Origin: VXYL01 sp965243095
Lineage (GTDB): Bacteria > Pseudomonadota > Gammaproteobacteria > Pseudomonadales > Azotimanducaceae
DNA: 64,000 nucleotides
Direction: 5' to 3'
Assembly: GCA_965243095.1 (NCBI GenBank)
Contig: OZ251530.1
Location: 248,001-312,000 of the forward strand
Shown: in pieces, positions 26,284 to 35,033 of the stretch
Layout of the letters: each line of letters starts with the position of its first letter
Numbering within the stretch: position 1 is the stretch's first letter
Notes under the pieces: generated by a model
The model's database searches: none
What the model was told of the DNA's origin: nothing
What the model saw: the letters and a program-made list of their open reading frames with translations, nothing else
Position numbers and translations under genes: made by a program

Positions 26284-27016
26284 CAGCCGGCGTCTCGCCG
26301 GCGTTCGCGCAGCGTCGCCACAGCACCGCGCCGCCGCTCACCGCCGCGGGAATCACGAACAGCGCCCCAAACGGCACCGCCAGCAGCAACGTGGCGAGCG
26401 CCCCGAAGCCCAGCGCGGCGGCGCGGTTGGCACGCAGCAGCGCCAGCGTGGCGGCAAAAGCGAGGCCGCGGTTCTCCGCCGCGTAGTCCACGAACTGCAC
26501 CGCCAGCATCCACGCGCCGAACGCGAACCAGAGCACCGGCGCGGCCGCGTTCAACAGCGGCACGAAGCTCACCACCAAGACAACCACAAGCCGCGGCAAG
26601 TGGTAGGCCAGCTTGCGGCCTTCGCGCGCGAACGCAGTCACGACGGTGTGCCAGACGCCGCCTTCCACCTCCGCCGGCCCGTCGCCGAAGGCCAGCCGCT
26701 CCGCCCGCGCCGAGAGCACGCCCAGAAACGGGCTGGCCACCAACACCGCCACGAAGCCGAACAGCCAACCCGCCACCAGCACACCCACGGCGTACAACAG
26801 CGGCGCAAGCACCTTGGCCAGCCAATCGAGCCAATCCGGCAGGAAATCCACCACCGCCGCGATCGCGTCGCGCACCAACGTAAAGCCGAAACCCAGCAGC
26901 GCCGCAACGAGCACCAAGCTCACCGCCATCGGCCACCACACGAACCCGCGCAACGACGGCGCCCACGCCAACCGAGCGCCCTGCAGGAAACAACCCAAAC
27001 CGCCGCCAACGCTCAT
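26270..27016 (-). CDS. CysZ/EI24-like membrane protein
   Basis: The 248-residue protein has four or more TM segments and the EI24 pattern GCFLQGARLAWAPSLRGFVW at the start, then ASPFLGVLSARAER and a NRAAALGFGALATLLLAVPFG segment. CysZ imports sulfate in E. coli; other EI24 proteins are uncharacterised, and no cysteine-biosynthesis genes are nearby. ATG 27016 is preceded by a short purine stretch. Its last 12 residues (CANAGETPAATSR) are encoded by a variant palindrome (GCCGGCG-TCT-CGCCGGC, 26286-26302), again a repeat-derived tail. Confidence 0.8.
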   Translation of the reverse strand: MSVGGGLGCFLQGARLAWAPSLRGFVWWPMAVSLVLVAALLGFGFTLVRDAIAAVVDFLPDWLDWLAKVLAPLLYAVGVLVAGWLFGFVAVLVASPFLGVLSARAERLAFGDGPAEVEGGVWHTVVTAFAREGRKLAYHLPRLVVVLVVSFVPLLNAAAPVLWFAFGAWMLAVQFVDYAAENRGLAFAATLALLRANRAAALGFGALATLLLAVPFGALFVIPAAVSGGAVLWRRCANAGETPAATSR

Positions 27017-27053
27017 CCGGGCAGGATACCGCGTATGAGCGGCAAGCGAGGTG

Positions 27054-27130
27054 CTGGGAACGCGGGCGTCTCGCCCGCATAAGGTGAACACCCGTGAACG
27101 AAAGTGCGGGCGAGACGCCCGCGCTCCCAG
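27054..27130. repeat. Dispersed palindromic repeat, inverted pair (R4)
   Basis: Two oppositely oriented hairpins, GCGGGCG-TCT-CGCCCGC (27062-27078) and GCGGGCG-AGA-CGCCCGC (27106-27122), 27 nt apart, bounded by CTGGGA and CTCCCAG. The pair can fold into one long stem. It lies between divergent genes. Confidence 0.8.
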
Positions 27131-27241
27131 GGCTTCGCGCACCCGACGTCGCCCCCAAGCCGAGAAAGCGGTTGACGGATCGCCTGCCAAACGGGTATCA
27201 AGCTGTCGTTGGGCAAGCCGTTGCGGAAAAAGGGGGTGGAG

Positions 27242-28270
27242 ATGGCGCACGAGGCCGGCGTGGAGGGCATCGACGTTCCGGCGGTTACCGCGTGGGTGGC
27301 CGACCGCATTGACGGCTTGCGCCCGCCGCTTGCCTTCGAGCTCATCGCTGGCGGCCACTCCAATCTCACCTACCGCTTCACGGACGCGGCCGGCGCCGCG
27401 TACGTGCTGCGTCGCCCGCCCCTTGGCCATGTGCTCGAAAGCGCCCACGACATGGCGCGCGAGCACCGCATCGTGTCCGCCTTGGCGGGAACGAGCGTGC
27501 CGGTGCCGCGCACCTACGGCCTGTGCGAAGACGCCGGCGTCAACGGCGCGCCCTTCTACCTGATGGGATTCGTCGAAGGCGTGGTGCCGCACGACGCCGA
27601 GGCCACCGCCACCATCCCCGAAGCCGAGCGCACCACCGCCGGCGAACACATCATCGACGTGCTGGCCAAGCTGCACCGCATCGAACCCGACGACGTGGGC
27701 CTCGGCACCCTCGCCCGCCGCGAGGGCTATGTGGAACGCCAGCTCAAGCGTTGGACGAAGCAGTGGCAGGCCACCAAGACGCACGAGGTTCCCGAAATGG
27801 AGGAGAGCGAGCGCCTGCTGCACGAGAACATGCCGGAGCAGGTGGGCGCGGCCATCGTGCACGGCGACTACCGCATCGGCAACATGATCCTCCGCGCCGG
27901 GCGCATGGCCGCGCTGCTGGACTGGGAGCTCTGCACCCTGGGCGACCCGCTGGCGGACGTCGGCTACTTCCTCAACAACTGGACGCAGCCGGGCGAACCC
28001 GGCGCGGATTCCAGCCCGGTGGGCGTCGGCGGCTTCCCGGATCGGGAGCGCGTATGCGAGGCGTACGCCGAGCAAACCGGCCGCGACCTCGCCCGCATCG
28101 ACTACTACCGCGCGTTCTCCCATTGGCGCCTGGGCGCCATCATGCAAGGCGTGTACAAGCGCTACCTGGTGGGCGCCATGGGCAAGAACCGCGACTTCGA
28201 CCTGGAGCAGTACAAACAAGGCATCACGCAACGCGGCGTCTCCGCGCTCAAGTTCCTCTCCGCCTCGTAA
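27242..28270 (+). CDS. APH/ChoK-like phosphotransferase (acyl-CoA dehydrogenase-associated type)
   Basis: The 342-residue kinase-fold protein has a glycine/lysine-poor N-lobe (IAGGHSNLTYRF, YVLRRPP), the catalytic loop AIVHGDYRIGNMIL with Asp and Asn, and the metal DxD-like LDWELCTLGDPLADVGYF. Such proteins are related to ACAD10/11 N-terminal kinases that phosphorylate 4-hydroxyacyl-CoA. No ACAD gene is adjacent. ATG 27242 is preceded by GGGGGTGGAG; an in-frame TTG lies at 27209. Confidence 0.85.
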   Translation: MAHEAGVEGIDVPAVTAWVADRIDGLRPPLAFELIAGGHSNLTYRFTDAAGAAYVLRRPPLGHVLESAHDMAREHRIVSALAGTSVPVPRTYGLCEDAGVNGAPFYLMGFVEGVVPHDAEATATIPEAERTTAGEHIIDVLAKLHRIEPDDVGLGTLARREGYVERQLKRWTKQWQATKTHEVPEMEESERLLHENMPEQVGAAIVHGDYRIGNMILRAGRMAALLDWELCTLGDPLADVGYFLNNWTQPGEPGADSSPVGVGGFPDRERVCEAYAEQTGRDLARIDYYRAFSHWRLGAIMQGVYKRYLVGAMGKNRDFDLEQYKQGITQRGVSALKFLSAS

Positions 28271-28576
28271 GACGCCTTCCGGGTGTAAGGCAGAGCTTTG
28301 GTGGACCACCGAACGGGCAAGCCCACGCCACCGCCGGCATCCCCCGTTCCGCTTCCGCCAAAAACGCGCCATCCCAGCCCTTCGTTCGCTCGCTTTTCGT
28401 GGTCCCGGGCCTGCAATTCGTTGCACATTCATCGGGTTATCGCCACTTGACAGCCGACCGATCAGCAAGCAACATTCCTCTCACGCGGTTGGGAGGGCTG
28501 TGGTTACACGGTCCGTTGGGGCCAGGTGCCCCACCTAGCTGCGGTATTCCCCTGCATTGGCTTGCGTTCTCTCCGA
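28271..28576. other. Intergenic, nothing recognised
   Basis: 306 bp with no conserved frame, RNA-like fold or repeat I could recognise; it precedes the broken DUF3800 gene and may contain its old promoter. Confidence 0.5.
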
Positions 28577-29000
28577 ATGTACCTGCTCTACTTGGACGGC
28601 TCGGGCTCCGTGAAAAACCCGACCGAACGGCACTTCGTGCTTGCGGGCGTCGCGGTGTTCGAACGCCAAATCTTCCACCTCATCTCCAAGTTCGACTCGT
28701 TCGTCACGTCCTTGAACTTGGGGAACTCACAGCATGTCGAGCTGCACGCGAGCGTGATGGCGAATGGCAGCAAGGCACCTTGGAAGGGCCGTGTGGCGGC
28801 GTTAGGAGCATGGCGACACGCGATACTTCGATCTGATAGTGCGGCGTTTCGACCGGGAAGGTGGTGTGCTACACGGCTTGGTGCATCGCAAGGATCCCCG
28901 CGACGAGTGCCACTGTCCCGGCTGCCTGAGCCGTGCTTTGCGTAGCGAGTCCGGCCATAAAGCGGTCGATCAAGCACCCGCCGCCACGTTTGCAAGTTAA
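28577..29000 (+). pseudogene. DUF3800 gene with internal deletion
   Basis: The first about 75 codons match DUF3800: MYLLYLDGSGSVKNPTERHF, AGVAVFERQI, then VELHASVMANGSKAPW. (The family has DESG where this has DGSG.) At about 28800-28821 the frame breaks, and from 28821 in another frame the family C-terminus reappears: RYFDLIVRRFDREGGVLHGL, HRKDPRDECHCPGCLSRAL, ending at TAA 28998-29000. The middle, normally over 100 residues, is gone. An internal deletion plus frameshift is the simplest reading. DUF3800 is an RNase H-like domain found in defence islands. Confidence 0.85.
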
Positions 29001-29150
29001 GTTCGGTTGGCATTAGCGGACGCCTCCACCCCGCCGATCCCGCGTGCAGCACACCGCGTCCGCCATGCGGACGCCGCCCTCGCAAAACGCGTTCCCTAGT
29101 CGCGTCACGATTGCGCTAGAATCGACTGAAATTGGATGGAGCCAAAGCCG

Positions 29151-32100
29151 ATGAAAGTTCCCCCCCCCCCCCCCCCCCGATTTAGCGAGGTTGGCCGGAT
29201 GAGCGGGCGACGCGGAATCCCGGTCGCCAATCGCCTCGCGGTCTTTTGCTTGGCGCTGGCCTTCGCGGGCCCGCCGGCGTGGGCGCAGGGCGGCACGAAC
29301 ATCGAGGCGTTCGCCGGCTCGGGGGCGACCGGCCCCGGCAACGGCGCCTTCACCGGCGACGGCGCCGCGGCCACCTCGGCCCGCCTCGCCTTCCCCGGGG
29401 CGGTGGCGGTGGACGACGCCGGCAATGTGTACATCGCGGACTTGGACAACCACCGCGTGCGCATGGTGGGCGCCGCCACCACCACCATCTCCACCTTCGC
29501 CGGTTCGGGGCCGACCGGCCTCATGCCGGGCGCGGGCGGCTTCAGCGGCGACGGCGGCGCGGCCACCTCGGCGCTCCTCTACAACCCCCAAGGGCTGGCG
29601 GTGGACGCCGCCGGCAACGTGTACATCGCGGACGGCAACAACCACCGCGTGCGCCGGGTGGACGCCAGCGGGAACATCTCCACCGTCGCCGGATCGGGGA
29701 CGGCCGGCCCCGGCAACGGCGGCCTGAGCGGCGACGGCGGCGCGGCCACGTCGGCGCGCCTCAACAACCCCACCGGGCTTGCGGTGGACGGCGCCGGCAA
29801 CCTCTACATCGCGGACCGCTTCAACCACCGCATCCGCAAGGTGAACGCTTGGACCGGACGCATCTCCGCCGTCGCCGGCACCGGCGCGACCGGTCTCGGC
29901 AACGGCGGCTTCGGCGGCGATGGCGGGCCGGCCACTTCCGCGCGGCTGAGCGACCCGAAGGGGATCGCGTTGGACAGCGCCGGCAACCTCTACATCGCCG
30001 ACCGCCTCAACCACCGTGTGCGCAAGGTGGACGCCGCGACCGGGAACATCTCGACGGTCGCCGGCACGGGCACGGCCTCCTTCAGCGGCGACGGCGCCGC
30101 GGCCACCGCGGCGACGCTCAACCAGCCCGGCGGGGTTGCGGTGGACGGCGCCGACAACCTCTACATCTCGGAACGCAACAACCACCGCGTGCGCCGGGTG
30201 GACGCTGCGACCGGCAACATCTCCACCGTCGCCGGCACGGGCACGGCCTCTTTGACCGGCGACGGCGGCGCGGCCACGTCGGCGACGCTGAACGAGCCCG
30301 GCGGGCTCGGCTTGGGCGCCAACGGCCACCTCTACATCGCGGACGCCACCAACCACCGCATCCGCCTCATCCGCAGCGCCGCGGTGCCTGTTCCGTTCGT
30401 CATCGAAACGGTCGCCGGCTCGGGTGCGACCGGCAGCGGCAACGGGGCTTTCGGCGGCGACGGCGGTGCAGCCACGGCAGCGCGGCTCCACGCGCCCGCT
30501 GGAGTGGCTCTGGACAGCGCCGGCAACTTCTACATCGCGGATGTGGATAACCACCGCATCCGCCGTGTGGACGCCGCGAGCGGGAACATCTCCACCGTCG
30601 CCGGCACCGGAACCGGCTCCTTCAGCGGCGATGGCGGCGCGGCCACCGCGGCGGCGCTCAGCGGGCCGTATCGGGTTGCCGTGGACAGCGCCGACAACCT
30701 CTTGATCGCGGACGCGTCGAACCACCGCATCCGTCGCGTGGACGCCGCGAGCGGGAACATCTCCACTGTCGCCGGCACCGGAACCGGCTCCTTCGGCGGC
30801 GATGGCGGCGCGGCCACATCGGCGCCGATCAACGGGGCGAACGGGGTTGCCGTGGACAGCGCCGACAACATCTTCATCGCGGACAGCAACAACAACCGCA
30901 TCCGCAGGGTGGCCGCCACGGGCGGGACCATTTCAACGGTTGCCGGCACAGGGTCGAGCGGCGTTAGCGGCGATGGCGCCGCCGCCACGTCGGCGCAGCT
31001 CTCGCAACCCTACGACGTCGCCGTGGACAGCGCCGGCAACTTCTACATCGCGGACAGGGTCAACAGTCGCATCCGTCGTGTGGACGCCGCCAGCGGGAAC
31101 ATCTCGACGTTCGCCGGCGACGGGTCGCGTGGCTTCAGCGGCGATGGCGCCGCCGCCACCTCGGCGCAGATCGACTTCCCCCAAGGGGTTGCCTTGGACA
31201 GCGCCGGCAACCTCTTTATCGCGGACACCGTCAACCACGCCATCCGCCGTGTGGACGCCACGACCGGGAACATTTCCACCGTCGCCGGCACGACGACATT
31301 CGGCTTCACTGGCGATGGCGGCATGGCCACCGCGGCGACGCTCGCCACCCCCACGGACGTTGCGGTGGCCAGCGACGGCAGGATATACATCGCGGACGCC
31401 AACAATCATCGGATTCGCCGGCTCAGCCGCTTCCGCTTCACGCCGAGTCGGCCGCCGGTCGAAGAAGAAGACGAGGACGGACAAGGCGGGGGCGCGGATT
31501 CGCCCCTCGCTTCGTTCTCGGATCCGGGGCTGCGGCGAGCGGTGGCGCAGGCGCTGGGCAAAGCGCCCGGGTCGGTGACGGAAGCGGATCTGGGCGCACT
31601 CACGTCCTTGAACGCGGGTTCCTTCGGGGTGGTTTCGCTGGCGGGTCTGGAGGCGGCGTCGAATCTGGAGTGGCTGACGCTGTCCGGCAACGCGCCGGCG
31701 GCCGGGGGCGAGCCGCTGGATCTGTCGCCACTGGCGGGGCTGCCGTCGCTGACCTATCTGGACTTGTCGGACAACGGCCTGACGGACGTTTCCGACCTGT
31801 CGCGGCTGACCGGCCTGCGCACGCTGCTGCTGGGCGGCAACGCGGTGCGCGACCTGTCGCCGCTTTCCGGGCTGACCGGGTTGGAAGCGCTGACGCTCTC
31901 CGGCAACGGCCTCCCGAACGTCGCGGCGCTTTCCACGCTGACGGCCCTTGAGCAGTTGTGGCTGGACGGCAACGACCTGACGGACATCTCGGCGCTGTCG
32001 GCGCTGGGCGCGCTGATCTACCTGCATCTGGGCGACAACCGCATCACGGACATCACGCCGCTGGCGGGGCTCTCGCAACTGCGGCGGCTGTGGCTGCCGA

Positions 32101-33800
32101 ACAACATGGTGGCGGACGTCTCGGCGCTGGCGGGCTTGCGGGCGCTGACGCGGCTGGACCTGTCGCGCAACCGCATCGCGGACGCCTCGCCGTTGCGCGG
32201 GCTGCCGCGGCTCTCGTGGCTGCGCCTGGGCTGGAACCGGCTGGCGGGCGTGTCGCGGCTGGCTGGTCACCCGGGGCTTGCGGACGGCGGCGCATTGGGC
32301 CTGCGCGGCAATCCGCTGGGCGCGGCGGCGCTGGACACCCACATTCCGGCGCTGCGCGGGGCCGGCGCGGCGGTGGTGTTCGGGTGGGCGGTGCCGCTGT
32401 TCCCATCCGCGGCGGACGCGGCCGAGCGCAGCGGCGTGGTGCGCGTACTGAACCGCTCGGACATGGACGGCATGGTGCTGGTGGAGGCGGTAGACGAAGC
32501 CGGCCAGACCGCCGGCCCGGTGACGCTTTCTCTGTCCGCCGGCGCGGCGGCGCAATTCGACTCGGCGGACTTGGAGAACGGCGACGCCGAGATGGGGCTG
32601 GCCGAAGGCATCGGCCCGCCGACGCGGGGTAGCTGGCGGCTGCTCCTGTGGTCGGTTCTGGACATCGAGGTTCTGGCGTACATGCGCACGCCGGACGGTT
32701 TCCTCACCGCCGCCCACGCCGAGTTGTCGCGCACAGGGGATTCGCTCTCGGCGTTCCTCTTCAACCCGGCGAGCAACCGCATGCAGCGCAGTTCGCTGCG
32801 CGTGTTCAACCCGGGCGCCGAGTCCGCGCGGATGTCCGTGTGGGGCGTGGACGACGCCGGCCGCGGCCGCTTCGCCTCCGGCTTCATGGCGCCCCCGAGC
32901 GCCCCGCTGGTGTTGAGGGCGGGGCAGTTGGAGCGGTCACGCGGTGCCGCCGGGTCGGGCTTGAGCAACGGCGCCGGCAAGTGGCGCCTGCGCGTACACG
33001 CGCGGTGGCCGCTCTCGGCTTCCACGTTCCTCGAAAGCCCGTCCGGGCACCTCTCGAACCTGTCGCCGCCGCCGCTCCGCGCGGCCGCGGACGAAATGTT
33101 GCGGCTGCCGCTGTTCCCAGCGGCGTCGAATCCAACCGGCCGCGAGGGCTTCGTCCGCGTGGCCAACATGACCGCGGCGGAAGGCACGGTGGACATCGAA
33201 GCCGTGGACGACGCCGGCGTCCGCGCCGGCCCGGTCCGGCTGCAACTCGCGCCACGGGCGACGATGCACTTCAACTCGGACGACTTGGAGAACGGCAACG
33301 CCAAGAAGGGCTTGGCGTCCGGCGTCGGCGCGCCAACGAAAGGCGCATGGCGTCTCGAACTGCAAAGCAGCACCCTCACACTCGCCGCAGCAAGCTACGC
33401 CCGCCATGCGGACGGCTTCGTGACCAGTCTGCACGAAACCGCCCCGGCGGCCGAGGACGGGGCGCGGGTGGCCGTGTTCCACCCGGCGTCCAGCGACGAA
33501 CAGCGCAGCCTCCTGCGCCTGGCGAACAACGGCGACGAGCCGGCGCTGGCGACGATCACCGGCGTGGACGACGCCGGCGCGGCCGCTGAACCCGTAACCG
33601 TAACCGTGCCCGCAGGCGAAGCGCTGACGCTCACCGCGGCACAACTCGAAGACGGCGACGAGGGCTTGGAAGGCGCCCTGGGCGATGGCGCCGGCAAGTG
33701 GCGCTTGACGGTGGAGTTCGACAACCCGCTCACCGTCATGAGCCTCATGGAAAGCCCCGCCGGCCACCTCTCCAACCTCTCCGCCACCGCGAGGCCTTAA
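29151..33800 (+). CDS. Large secreted NHL-repeat / leucine-rich-repeat protein, possibly phase-variable
   Basis: About 1,550 residues. A signal peptide (ANRLAVFCLALAFAGPPAWA) is followed by 12 NHL-like repeats of 55-62 residues (…GDGGAATSA.L..P.GVAVDSAGN.YIAD..NHRIRRVDA..GNISTVAG) from about 29296 to 31430. They fall into two sets of six, with the break after repeat 6, suggesting two six-bladed propellers. Then an acidic linker (EEEDEDGQGGG), nine LRRs of 22 residues (L..L.LS.N.L.DVS.L..L), and a four-module C-terminus. No lipobox or LPXTG anchor. Candidate starts: ATG 29136, 29151 (GGAG upstream), 29199 (GAGG upstream); 19 C lie between the last two. Confidence 0.88.
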   Translation: MKVPPPPPPRFSEVGRMSGRRGIPVANRLAVFCLALAFAGPPAWAQGGTNIEAFAGSGATGPGNGAFTGDGAAATSARLAFPGAVAVDDAGNVYIADLDNHRVRMVGAATTTISTFAGSGPTGLMPGAGGFSGDGGAATSALLYNPQGLAVDAAGNVYIADGNNHRVRRVDASGNISTVAGSGTAGPGNGGLSGDGGAATSARLNNPTGLAVDGAGNLYIADRFNHRIRKVNAWTGRISAVAGTGATGLGNGGFGGDGGPATSARLSDPKGIALDSAGNLYIADRLNHRVRKVDAATGNISTVAGTGTASFSGDGAAATAATLNQPGGVAVDGADNLYISERNNHRVRRVDAATGNISTVAGTGTASLTGDGGAATSATLNEPGGLGLGANGHLYIADATNHRIRLIRSAAVPVPFVIETVAGSGATGSGNGAFGGDGGAATAARLHAPAGVALDSAGNFYIADVDNHRIRRVDAASGNISTVAGTGTGSFSGDGGAATAAALSGPYRVAVDSADNLLIADASNHRIRRVDAASGNISTVAGTGTGSFGGDGGAATSAPINGANGVAVDSADNIFIADSNNNRIRRVAATGGTISTVAGTGSSGVSGDGAAATSAQLSQPYDVAVDSAGNFYIADRVNSRIRRVDAASGNISTFAGDGSRGFSGDGAAATSAQIDFPQGVALDSAGNLFIADTVNHAIRRVDATTGNISTVAGTTTFGFTGDGGMATAATLATPTDVAVASDGRIYIADANNHRIRRLSRFRFTPSRPPVEEEDEDGQGGGADSPLASFSDPGLRRAVAQALGKAPGSVTEADLGALTSLNAGSFGVVSLAGLEAASNLEWLTLSGNAPAAGGEPLDLSPLAGLPSLTYLDLSDNGLTDVSDLSRLTGLRTLLLGGNAVRDLSPLSGLTGLEALTLSGNGLPNVAALSTLTALEQLWLDGNDLTDISALSALGALIYLHLGDNRITDITPLAGLSQLRRLWLPNNMVADVSALAGLRALTRLDLSRNRIADASPLRGLPRLSWLRLGWNRLAGVSRLAGHPGLADGGALGLRGNPLGAAALDTHIPALRGAGAAVVFGWAVPLFPSAADAAERSGVVRVLNRSDMDGMVLVEAVDEAGQTAGPVTLSLSAGAAAQFDSADLENGDAEMGLAEGIGPPTRGSWRLLLWSVLDIEVLAYMRTPDGFLTAAHAELSRTGDSLSAFLFNPASNRMQRSSLRVFNPGAESARMSVWGVDDAGRGRFASGFMAPPSAPLVLRAGQLERSRGAAGSGLSNGAGKWRLRVHARWPLSASTFLESPSGHLSNLSPPPLRAAADEMLRLPLFPAASNPTGREGFVRVANMTAAEGTVDIEAVDDAGVRAGPVRLQLAPRATMHFNSDDLENGNAKKGLASGVGAPTKGAWRLELQSSTLTLAAASYARHADGFVTSLHETAPAAEDGARVAVFHPASSDEQRSLLRLANNGDEPALATITGVDDAGAAAEPVTVTVPAGEALTLTAAQLEDGDEGLEGALGDGAGKWRLTVEFDNPLTVMSLMESPAGHLSNLSATARP
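29160..29178. repeat. Homopolymer tract of 19 C at the start of the NHL/LRR gene
   Basis: The run begins after ATG AAA GTT and encodes six prolines in the present frame (19 C plus frame). Long mononucleotide runs slip in replication, changing frame for starts 29136 or 29151, or the spacing of leader signals if ATG 29199 is used. A sequencing-length error is also possible. Confidence 0.9.
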
Positions 33801-34012
33801 GGCCGCCGGACCGCGGCGGCAATAGGCCTGCGGCTTGGCAAGCTGACCGCTGGGTTCGCCGAGCGCCATGTGGGCCAGAGCGATGCTCTTCCGTCGGCGC
33901 GGCCGCCGGGTATTTTTGGCGTTTTACTGCCTTCGCGAAGGGACGATTTCCTACACGATTTTCAGCCAAATCCCGTATCCAAGCGCCCCGCGCCTTGCTC
34001 AAACTGGCGCGC

Positions 34013-34966
34013 ATGGCACCCCCGAACCAACAGCGCCGCCCGGCCGCGCACAGCGACCCGGCGAACAAGCACCTGTTCTCCCACCCGCGCATGGTGGCGG
34101 ACCTCCTGCGCCTGCTCGGCGAACCCTGGGTGGACGACCTCGACCTCGACCAGCTGGCGCGGCTGCCGGCCGAGCACGTCGCCGACAACCACCGCGTCCG
34201 CGCCGAGGACATGCCGTGGCGCGCGCCGTTCAAGCCCGGCGCCGGCCACCCGCCGGAAGCCGCCGTGGTGGTGCATGTGGAGTTCCAGAGCGGCTCCCAT
34301 CCGCATATGGCGGAGCGGCTGCTTGAATACGCGGCGCTGCTGCGCCGCGACCTGCTTCGCGTCGGCGCGACGGCGACGGTTCCCGCGCACGTGCCCTTGG
34401 TGGTGTACAGCGGCCGGGCGTCGTGGTCGCCGCCGCTGCAAGTGGCGGAGCGCACCGAGTGGGTTCCCGACGGGCTGGCCCCGTTTCAGCCGCGCATGGC
34501 GTTCCGCTTTGTTGACGCCAAGACGTACCGGGGCGACCATGCGTTGGATGGCAACGTCGCACGGGCGTGGCTGGCGCTGGAGGCGGCCGACGCCGCCGGC
34601 GTCGTGGCGGCGCTGGAGCACGCGGCGCGAGCCTTCGCCGGGGTCGGCGACGCGGCCTTGTCGCACGGCCTTGAGCGATGGTGCTATGGTGTGCTGCGCC
34701 ATCGCTTTGGCGACCGGCTGCCGTCTTTGACAGACATGATGGAGAAACCGACGATGCTTGCGGAAACGCTTCAAGAGTGGGACGAGCAGAAGATCAACGA
34801 GGGCCGCTTGGCCGGGCGCCAAGAGGGCCGCCTGGCGGGGCGTACGGAGGGCCGTGAGGAGGAACGCGAGCGGATTCGCAGGTTGGCCGAGCGGCACCTC
34901 GACGCCGCCACTGCGCGCGAGTTCGCGCGCCTCATCAACGCCGACGACGAGCCGGAGTCGCTCTGA
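34013..34966 (+). CDS. Rpn-family PD-(D/E)XK nuclease, copy 1
   Basis: The 317-residue protein belongs to the Rpn (recombination-promoting nuclease/YhgA-like) group. Core: FSHPRMVADLLRLLGEPWVD, a nuclease motif AVVVHVEFQSGSH (ExQ) with an acidic residue earlier (AEDMPWRAPF), PLVVYSGRASW, and C-terminal GRLAGRQEGRLAGRTEGREE repeats forming a charged coil. A second copy lies at 50896 with highly similar nucleotide sequence that starts about 75 bp before the ATG. ATG 34013; a TTG 18 nt upstream is possible. Confidence 0.85.
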   Translation: MAPPNQQRRPAAHSDPANKHLFSHPRMVADLLRLLGEPWVDDLDLDQLARLPAEHVADNHRVRAEDMPWRAPFKPGAGHPPEAAVVVHVEFQSGSHPHMAERLLEYAALLRRDLLRVGATATVPAHVPLVVYSGRASWSPPLQVAERTEWVPDGLAPFQPRMAFRFVDAKTYRGDHALDGNVARAWLALEAADAAGVVAALEHAARAFAGVGDAALSHGLERWCYGVLRHRFGDRLPSLTDMMEKPTMLAETLQEWDEQKINEGRLAGRQEGRLAGRTEGREEERERIRRLAERHLDAATAREFARLINADDEPESL

Positions 34967-35033
34967 TTGGCATCCCCTGCGGGTTCGGGCGATGGTGCCT
35001 AGGGTAAGCCCCTGATTACACGACGGGGGACCG

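Noticed and set aside
30933..32717. Minus-strand 594-codon frame in the NHL/LRR gene
   Set aside because: Mirror of the repeats; low-complexity Arg/Gln protein.
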